Of a DNA stretch of 13,881 bases, positions 8,239-13,881 are shown piece after piece. The notes beneath the pieces are model-generated. The model did not search any database. It saw nothing but the letters and a program-made list of their open reading frames with translations, and had not been told where the DNA came from. Each line of letters begins with the position of its first letter. Positions within the stretch are counted from its first letter, which is position 1. Position numbers and translations under genes: made by a program. Origin of the DNA: Russula earlei (lineage: Eukaryota; Basidiomycota; Agaricomycetes; Russulales; Russulaceae). The stretch is taken from contig JAGFNK010001170.1 of the NCBI GenBank assembly GCA_025769875.1, forward strand, positions 1 through 13,881. Direction: 5' to 3'.

Positions 8239-9355
8239 TCATGGAGAAATTTGACATTCGAAGTCAGATGGGAAGGACATCGACGAGTAGAAAAATCTGA
8301 GTGCTGAGTGCCGGGTGGCCTCGGTCGGGATGAAGACGGCCTTGTTCCCAAACGCGGCCATGCTCGCGATCTCCTGCCGACGGCGACCCATCTCCTGCGC
8401 GAACTCGTCCCTGATGTCCGCGTCTGCCTGCGCCTTGATGCGGATCGCTTCCGCTTCCGCCTCGACTGCGAGATGCGTCGCGTGCGTGCGCGCCTCAGCT
8501 TTGATGTGGGTGCGCTCGGAGACCACCTTTGCAGCCGCGATGATGGAGTACGCTTCGGCGTCAGATTCTGCCTGAAAAGACGGATCGGGTCAGTAGGGAG
8601 TGTGGGCTGCGTGTGGAGCCGGCAGGTATGTTGCGAGCTTGTGCCTTGGTGCGGACGATGGACAGAACACCCTCTTCCTGCTTGACCTTGTCGCTGCTTT
8701 CACGATCAACGATCTGTGGAGGCGCTCGGTTAAGTCCTTATCTCATTTCACCACAGCGGAGAGGACTTTCCGCAGTGTCGATTTGAGCCTGCAGGGCACG
8801 TTTGGTGAGTTTATCCATCGTGCTCGCAATCTCGCCTGATATACTTGTCACAAAGTTATTATATCGTCACCCTTGAACTACCTATCAATGATCGCAAGGT
8901 CCTTCAGATTGATACCGTATTCGAGGGCGGCGGTATACAAATCGTCCGTCGCGTGTATTCCTGGCGCGTCAAGGAATTGAGAAGGGTTCTCTGTATCCTC
9001 CATGGCGTCGCCACCCAGAGAGCGTTGATTAACTATGGAGCTGTAGTCGACTATGGAAAGGAGTCAAATCATCATGACAAAGACAATGGCATGGTGAGCA
9101 ACGATCTGTGTCAGGTTGGACTGGGTCCTGTCTCAAAGGCGTCTCTTCTCTGTGTGTAGCGAGTTTGAGGGGCTCCTCCACCTACCACTTGACGTACAGC
9201 TTTAAGCTCACCGAACCTGGTCAAGGGTGATTCTGTGGGTCCAGAGTCGTGAGTCGTCAGGGAACAGTGGGAGGCAGTTCACGGACATGTCCTATGTCGG
9301 CGTCAATTTTCGCCAAGCGTGTGGAGAGCGTCCACGCAGAGTGACGTTCCGATGC
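8239..9355 (-). pseudogene. Flotillin-like SPFH/band-7 protein gene, probably decaying
   Basis: Coding blocks on the - strand: 9355-9265, 9264-9217, 9181-9103, 9050-8882, about 8843-8768, 8713-8639 and 8571-8239. The last two join as RTKAQ-AESDAEAYSIIAAAK and run on through VEAEAEAIRIKAQADADI to AAFGNKAVFIPTE, the Ala/Glu-rich coiled coil and tail typical of flotillin-like SPFH proteins. Upstream, EYGINLKDLAIID and EIASTMDKLTKRALQAQ fit the end of the SPFH domain. Such proteins scaffold membrane microdomains. Signs of decay are a one-base frame break near 9264; no GT donor that keeps frame after IDTAE (8768); a GC donor (8638) for the last intron; and unusually short introns (35 and 38 nt) at 9216-9182 and 8881-8844. 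The N-terminus is not located. A diverged but working gene is possible. Confidence 0.55.
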
Positions 9356-9565
9356 GTGATGCAGTGCTGGCCTGCGGAAAGCAGCTCTGACGGAAGCCGC
9401 CAGTGCGGGTGCGGAGGAGCGCGAAAGCGCAACACGGCGCGTCCTCGGGTCTCAGCCATTCCCGCCGGGCCATACTGTAATGGCGGACAGACGTTCGCGT
9501 CGACGTTGCTGCTCTCATTTTCGTGCGCGCCGCTGCTCAAGCAGCACATCCTTCACACCCTGTCC

Positions 9566-10195
9566 ATGACCAATGAGGAGCTCGCCTCGCTCGAGCCGAT
9601 CATCGCGCAGGCTTGGGACCAGTGGGATCACCAGGTATGTCCTCCGCCACGCCATACGTGTGCGCACGACCCGTCAAATCCTCACCTTCTCCCCCGGCCT
9701 CTGCAGCGTCGGTTACACTATGCTCAACAAGCACAAGCCGCTGCGGGCGCAGGCAGACCTCCCGACGGTCAACCGCTCGGGGAGGTGGCCCCTCCGCCGC
9801 CGCCCCACACGTACCCAGCCGCGGTCGAGTTGGGCGACGCACAGATGACAGCACAGCCCTTCCCCCCGCCGGATCCTAACCAACATTCGATGCCGCAAGC
9901 AAACGATTTCCGCGCACTCTTTCATCGCTCGCTCCTCACGCCGTCCCTTTGCCTCATGTTTCTTTGCCCACCGTTCCGATGTCACTACCGGAGTCTCAGC
10001 CCCGCTAGCAGTTGTCTCACCTCAAGCTGCCTCAGTTCCAGCTTTGCCCGCCACTCTGCCACCTCAATTTCTTGCCCTCTCGCCGTCTCAGCCTCGCCCG
10101 CCACTACCTTAGCTTCGCCCTCTCCGGTCACAGTTTTGCCGACCACCGCCGCCTCCTTGTTGCTCACTGTCGCTGTCTCAGCCCCCATTCCATAA
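9566..10195 (+). CDS. Unrecognised Pro/Gln-rich coding stretch, two exons
   Basis: A short first exon (9566-9634, MTNEELASLEPIIAQAWDQW) ends at a strong donor (CAG|GTATGT). The intron 9635-9706 (72 nt) has a CTCAC branch-like site and a CTGCAG acceptor. Exon 2 (from 9707) starts RRLHYAQQAQAAAGAG and continues with PPPPP, TAQPFPPPDPNQHSMPQ and other low-complexity sequence. Coding support fades after about 9910, although the frame stays open to 10195. The frame is also open upstream of 9566, so the true start may be earlier. It runs away from the SPFH gene, and the two starts are about 200-300 bp apart. It may be the 5' part of the decayed copy-2 unit that follows. No domain is recognised. Confidence 0.4.
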   Translation: MTNEELASLEPIIAQAWDQWDHQVCPPPRHTCAHDPSNPHLLPRPLQRRLHYAQQAQAAAGAGRPPDGQPLGEVAPPPPPHTYPAAVELGDAQMTAQPFPPPDPNQHSMPQANDFRALFHRSLLTPSLCLMFLCPPFRCHYRSLSPASSCLTSSCLSSSFARHSATSISCPLAVSASPATTLASPSPVTVLPTTAASLLLTVAVSAPIP

Positions 10196-11054
10196 TTGCC
10201 CCCACGTCGTTAGTGCCTGCCTCAATCGTCGTACCTACTCCGTCTTCCACCTCCTCTGCTCCATCTCCAGTCACCTCAGGTTCAGCCTCACTCACCGCTG
10301 TCGCCCCAGCTCCGTTCCATGTCTCCGTCTTGGTCTCACAGCCACCGTCTTAGCACCAGCCGCCACCGTGGTTCTAGTTTCGCGCGATACCAGCATCGCA
10401 GCACCGTTGCTGTCCAAGGAGATCAAGAAGGTCCAGACCCGAGCCAAGCCAGGCCCCGCCACAGAGAAGCAGACGCTGCCACCACACCGCCAACCAAGGA
10501 GACGCCGCTGATGCCAGCAGCACGCCACACGCGGCGTTTCACATCATCTCCCCTTCCACGCGCGCTTACACATGCCATCGCCACCTGCAGTGGAGGAACC
10601 CCTTCATGGCTATCGCAAGGTGTTAGCACTAGCAACGCACAAGCCGACCACACCCTCCACCTCCGTCGACAATGCTATGCTGCCTCCCGCAGAGCTCACC
10701 ACTCGATGCGACAAAGCCAATGGCACGCCGGCGATTGCAGCAGCAGAAGCAGCAGCTATGCGCTGCACCACCACGAGGCACGACGACAGAATGGAGCACG
10801 CACATGTGCGCGCCTTGCCTCTCTCCACCACTGGCTAGTCAACGCTCACGCCACCCAGTCCCGCCTTCTTGCCACACGCACCAGCATGCGATGACCTCGA
10901 GCGCTCCATCATCCCCCTTTTTGTAGCCAGCAGTTCAAGCCTGCTCGGTCTGTCAGTCGCAAGCTCACTTTCACCACGGATGACCTCGGGACAGCTGCAG
11001 TTACGACGACACCACACGGGCATATGGCTAAAAACCCCACTCTCGACAGTTTGA
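9990..11054 (+). pseudogene. Diverged, frame-broken copy of the Pro/Ala/Ser-rich unit (copy 2)
   Basis: The order of parts matches 6250-7330. An Ala/Pro/Ser/Val-rich section spread over shifting frames (about 9990-10350) is followed in one frame by EIKKVQTRAKPGPATEKQTL with PPHRQPRRRR, then HHLPFHARLH, and later CTTTRHDDRMEHAHVRALPL. Copy 1 has TLPPRRRHRRGRRR, HLPFHRIPAH and NTTRRDDAFDTPRARLIP at the equivalent places. The last frame is broken by TGA 10509 and TAG 10836 and ends at TGA 11052. The first part needs at least two frame changes. This is an old direct duplication or a dispersed family member, clearly non-functional as read. Confidence 0.45.
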
Positions 11055-11500
11055 CTAGGGACAGTCAAAATGCCCCTGGGTGGGAGATGTATAGCGGATT
11101 GTGGATGGCCATGGAATTCGCTCTTACATGGGTACATCATCGCCTCCATCGTGCGTCAGTCACTTCCAGGTTGCCTTCGCGTCACCTCCCTCACGTTCCT
11201 CGACCACGTTCTCAAGAGCTCGTCGCCACCGATCGCCACGTGCCACCGCAGCCACCGGAGACGACGCCTCGACGCCTCGTGTCGTCCGGTCTGACCCCGT
11301 CCACTGATTTGGATTTCCTTTCATATGCCTGCCTGTCTTTCAAGCCTTTCCTGTCCCTTGGCTCCTCTCTTGTATATAAAAACATATCTCGAATACAGGG
11401 AGTGGCCCTCTTGTTCCCTTTGTATGTGCCCGAGCGGATCTGACTGAACGAATGCACGCAAACGTTGTCTCCTGCGGGCCCGCTGGGTTTCAAGTCACCG
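11055..11500. other. No recognised gene; TATA box at 11373
   Basis: No credible coding frame is present. A TATATAAAA box lies at 11373-11381 on the + strand, about 130 nt before the ATG of a 156-codon frame (11502) that runs through intron-like pyrimidine tracts. It could be the promoter of the gene fragment that follows, but the link is weak. Confidence 0.3.
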
Positions 11501-11526
11501 AATGTTCCTGCAATCAGGCATTCTTG

Positions 11527-11968
11527 CACTTGACCGGCGTCCGTTTTTGTTTTCATTTTTAGGCGTTCTCTCTCATTCTCTTTCCCCTCTTCCTTCCCTC
11601 CAGTGCAACAGCCCATTGTCCCATTTCACAAGCCTCTCTTCACGCGGTGATGACGCTGCCCCCTCCCCTCCTGCCCCAGTTTCTGCCATGCGCAACATGT
11701 GTTTCCCTTCGTTTTTCCCCTCCATTTTCTCTTTTTTTTTTTTACTTTCATTTTCCCCTCGAGCAGCGGTGGTGACGACGACGTCACCGTCACAGCGGCA
11801 ACCTCAACGCGATGGCCATGACCATGACCGCAACCATGGAATGGCACAAGCAGCCACCACAAGTTTTCCCGCGTGCAGTCATTCTCACACATTGACCAGG
11901 TGCGTTTTTCAACTTCATTTTTTGCGGGTTCTCATTCTATCTTGCCTCCCCTCTCCTCCTTCCTCCAG
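11527..11968 (+). repeat. Duplicated ~75-bp pyrimidine-rich, intron-like block
   Basis: 11527-11603 and 11888-11968 share the same order: TTGACC, GT-rich donor-like bases, CGTTTTT, TTCATTTTT, a long C/T tract and CCTCCAG. The second copy has a consensus-like donor and acceptor (CAG|GTGCGT ... CCTCCAG, 11900-11968, 69 nt). The first has a decayed donor (GGCGTCCG). A third, looser C/T tract ends in CGAGCAG at 11769. A similar pyrimidine run precedes the ATG at 6000. The exon between the copies (about 11770-11899) has no recognisable protein. Confidence 0.5.
11730..11743. repeat. Poly(T) tract
   Basis: A run of about a dozen T lies inside the C/T-rich block that ends at CGAGCAG. It may be part of an intron polypyrimidine tract. 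Confidence 0.7.
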
Positions 11969-12084
11969 ATGATGATATTTGATATCCACATGACAGTTTA
12001 CTTCTATTTCCATGTAATGCATAATACAGCTTGTATATTGTATTCTATATACTAAAAAACTGGGTTCCTGCTATCCAACACCCA

Positions 12085-12113
12085 AACTGAAATACACTGA
12101 AATACATGACTTC
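12085..12113. repeat. Short tandem repeat ACTGAAATACA
   Basis: ACTGAAATACA is present twice in tandem. Just upstream, TATCCAACA reads TGTTGGATA on the - strand, like the start of the copia LTR at 12507. This may mark a second LTR edge, but no polypurine tract precedes it. Confidence 0.4.
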
Positions 12114-12507
12114 AATGTGAGATTGAAGGAGATGTGGGTGGTGTGGGTGGTGCAGGTGTTAATGAGGTGGAGAATGCAGCGTGCATGCAGATGCATCTTA
12201 ACATGGCATTGCATGTCACAGTGGCATGAGGTGGTCCTCCATCATGCAAGAAGAACAGGTAGTTGTTGTGCACTGTGGCTCATTGCAGCTTGGGAGGCAG
12301 GCAGCATGGGTGTTGATGGGGCAGTGGATGGTAGTTGTGTTCTTTTCGCAGTGGGTTGAATTACCATACTGTTGGAGCTATAGGGATGATAGCTCAGTCT
12401 TGTGTGTAAAAGACTGAGGAAATGAACACAATAACTAAATTATTCTAATTATTTAATATGGTCTGGATTGTCTGTTCCCATGGCACTTAGCGGCTGCATG
12501 TCCAACA
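12090..12507 (-). mobile_element. Putative copia LTR, start at 12507, far end uncertain
   Basis: On the - strand the sequence just after the copia remnant reads CTGAGGGGGTG|TGTTGGACATGCAG. This is a polypurine tract followed by TGTTGGA, the usual first bases of a Ty1/copia LTR. The following 400 nt hold AT-rich stretches but no gene. I could not find the terminal CA, a target duplication or the second LTR, so the far boundary is a guess. Confidence 0.5.
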
Positions 12508-12955
12508 CACCCCCTCAGACTGAGTGGTGCGTGTTTACTCCTCCCATCTCCATTGTGAAACCTTTGTGATTCTTGTGGCTGGGACCTCTTTTTCAATACA
12601 TCAGTTTCTTCCTCTTCTGATGGGGTGTAGGCAAGATTGGTCCCCTGCAAGTTGACTGCTGCAAGAAGTGGTGTTGTGCCTCAGTATGTTTGGTGCAGTC
12701 ATGGAACTTGGGGTTCCTGCCGGATGGTGATGGTCGACTGGTTGTCAATGTGAGGGTTGTGAGGAGATGGGTATCTTGACCCAATCCGGTGAGTAATTGC
12801 ATCAGCTTCTTCAGCGGCATGTGCACCTGTGGTGTGCTCTGCCTCAGTGCTCAAGGGTGCAACCAGGTGGCTCAAGTTTATGGCCCCACTTGTCAACATG
12901 AGGATGAAGTCCAAAGTGGGCTTTTCTAGTCTAGTCAGGGTCAACATATCTGACT
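12508..12955 (-). pseudogene. Ty1/copia pol remnant: RNase H tail
   Basis: In order on the - strand are YVDPD followed by a stop, FILMLTSGAINLSH, LSTEAEHTTGAHAAEEA, DNQST, KFHDCTKHTEAQHHFLQQ and ETDVLKKR. These correspond to the conserved RNase H end of copia polyproteins: the YxDxDWA motif, the SGG-A-ISW region, ALSxTEAEY-A, CDNQSA, KHIDIRYHF and the D-x-LTK near the C-terminus. The motifs fall in three or more frames, with breaks near 12930, 12710 and 12610. Nothing upstream of RNase H is seen. It runs directly into a polypurine tract and LTR start. It cannot encode a working protein. Confidence 0.75.
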
Positions 12956-13249
12956 GAGATCAGCTGGGTGCCAGAGTTGCGCTGGAAGGTCAGGCAGTGA
13001 TTACTTGTACCTCAGATGCTGTCACGGTAACTAGCCGTGTCAGTTCACAAGCGTAAAGACAAGTCGATGATAGAGAGGTGTTCAAGAAACGGGCTGGTTC
13101 CTGTGTATAAAGAGTAAGGATCCCTGCAGTGGTTGAAGTGTTTTATGCTAAACAGGTTATGGCCAATAGACCCTTCCTAGTACAACTCGGTCCGTTGAGA
13201 AGCTAGGGTAAGTTTGTAATGGGATAGACTAGGGCTGGTTCCACTAGCT
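12956..13249. other. No recognised feature
   Basis: This lies between the copia remnant and the LTR-like block. A GGGCTGGTTCC word occurs at about 13092 and again at about 13233. No gene or RNA is seen. Confidence 0.4.
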
Positions 13250-13599
13250 ATATGCGTTCAAGTCCATCGGGGACCTTGAAAAACGCAGAGAGAGTAGAGG
13301 AAGGTAGGTCTTAAAGGAGGAGAGCTCTTCTCAGGGGAGTGAAGAGAGACTCTTAGGGTTCTTAGGGAAGGAAGGGAAAGGCGAAGAGTAGATGGTAGAT
13401 GGGGTGTGAAGAGTTGATGAAATGGAGAGGTGGATGTGGTTTGATGATTAGGAGCGAAGTGGGTTGCAGGCAAATATGTTGGACAAGAGTAGGTTGGATT
13501 CTACAAGAGACCAAGCTTAGGGCTTTGGTCACAAAGTACTGAGCTTATATATACAGGAGAAGCGCAGCAATAGCTGATCTTTGACTGTGCTACTAGTAT

Positions 13600-13628
13600 A
13601 GTAGGAGTCATAATAAGTAGGAGTCATA
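13600..13628 (+). repeat. Direct repeat AGTAGGAGTCATA
   Basis: Two exact 13-bp copies (13600-13612 and 13616-13628) are spaced 16 bp start to start. Each contains GAGTCA. A TGAGTCA follows at 13645-13651. They lie 50-100 bp upstream of the - strand TATA box at 13553. Confidence 0.75.
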
Positions 13629-13666
13629 GGAATGAGGCCACGAATGAGTCAGAACCAAGTGACCGT

Positions 13667-13687
13667 GCTGCACAGTAAGTGTGCAGC
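13667..13687. repeat. Small perfect hairpin
   Basis: GCTGCACA, a 5-nt loop GTAAG, then TGTGCAGC gives a perfect 8-bp stem. No run of T follows on either side. It may be a palindromic protein-binding site. Confidence 0.6.
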
Positions 13688-13881
13688 ATTGCACAGTCGA
13701 AACTAAGAAATGAATATAAATGGAAAGAGAACCAAACAAAGGGAAAGCAACAGCAATCCAGTGTTACCTGGACATGTATGGATCACATGATAACAGAGAA
13801 GGGATCACAAGATGTAAGAGATCATGAGACCAGTAAGTAAAGGGACGTACGAAAGCAAGCAGTCCATAGCAAAGGTAGGGA

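Larger units (their letters stand above)
13250..13800 (-). mobile_element. LTR-like promoter block on the minus strand
   Basis: Read on the - strand, the block has three AP-1/Gcn4-like cores (13651-13645 TGAGTCA type, and two GGAGTCA copies), then a TATATATAAG box (13553-13544), then about 250 nt of C/T-rich leader (13500-13270). This is the same order as the block at 454-910, in opposite orientation. It could be the LTR or 5' leader of an element whose body is lost. Neither end is defined. Confidence 0.35.

Noticed and set aside
8308..8685. + strand Arg-rich frame of 125 codons
   Set aside because: It is opposite the SPFH coiled-coil exon, which has a clear family pattern on the - strand.
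13255..13270. GTTCAAGTCC, which fits a tRNA B-box consensus
   Set aside because: The surrounding bases do not form a T stem or acceptor stem, and no matching A box lies upstream.

Overview
The window looks like nuclear DNA of a filamentous basidiomycete, most likely an agaricomycete. The one intact-looking gene is a FunK1-type kinase, a fungal family greatly expanded in mushroom-forming fungi. Its introns are 46-60 nt with GT...AG ends, and several kinds of transposon debris surround it. The species cannot be named from this sequence.

Layout. Positions 1-2200 are CpG-poor transposon debris. They hold an LTR-like promoter block with an array of TGACATCA motifs (about 454-910, + strand), a broken pogo/Fot1-like transposase N-terminus (about 1292-996, - strand), a 126-bp inverted repeat with a 22-nt spacer (1626-1899), and a cluster of GGCTCG/CGAGCC motifs (2117-2215). 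A TA-flanked element with 43-bp terminal inverted repeats spans 2227-2883.

The FunK1 kinase gene (5612-3200, - strand) splices from five exons into a 734-residue protein with no stop codons. It has a TATA box and a triple heptamer upstream. From 5830 to about 11970 the DNA is GC- and CpG-rich. This part holds two diverged copies of an unrecognised Pro/Ala/Ser-rich coding unit (6000-7444, interrupted by three amber codons; and about 9990-11054, more decayed). It also holds a flotillin-like SPFH gene on the - strand (about 9355-8239) that seems to be decaying, and a short two-exon coding stretch on the + strand (from 9566). A duplicated pyrimidine-rich intron-like block lies at 11527-11968.

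Positions 12000-13881 are again CpG-poor. They hold a frameshifted Ty1/copia RNase H tail running into an LTR start (- strand), and a second LTR-like promoter block (about 13800-13250, - strand).

The genes do not form a pathway or cluster. The picture is a kinase gene and some decaying host genes set among old transposons. I found no convincing new multi-gene system. The best candidates for follow-up are the long hairpin, the in-frame amber-interrupted gene with its diverged paralogue, and the SPFH gene with a GC splice donor.
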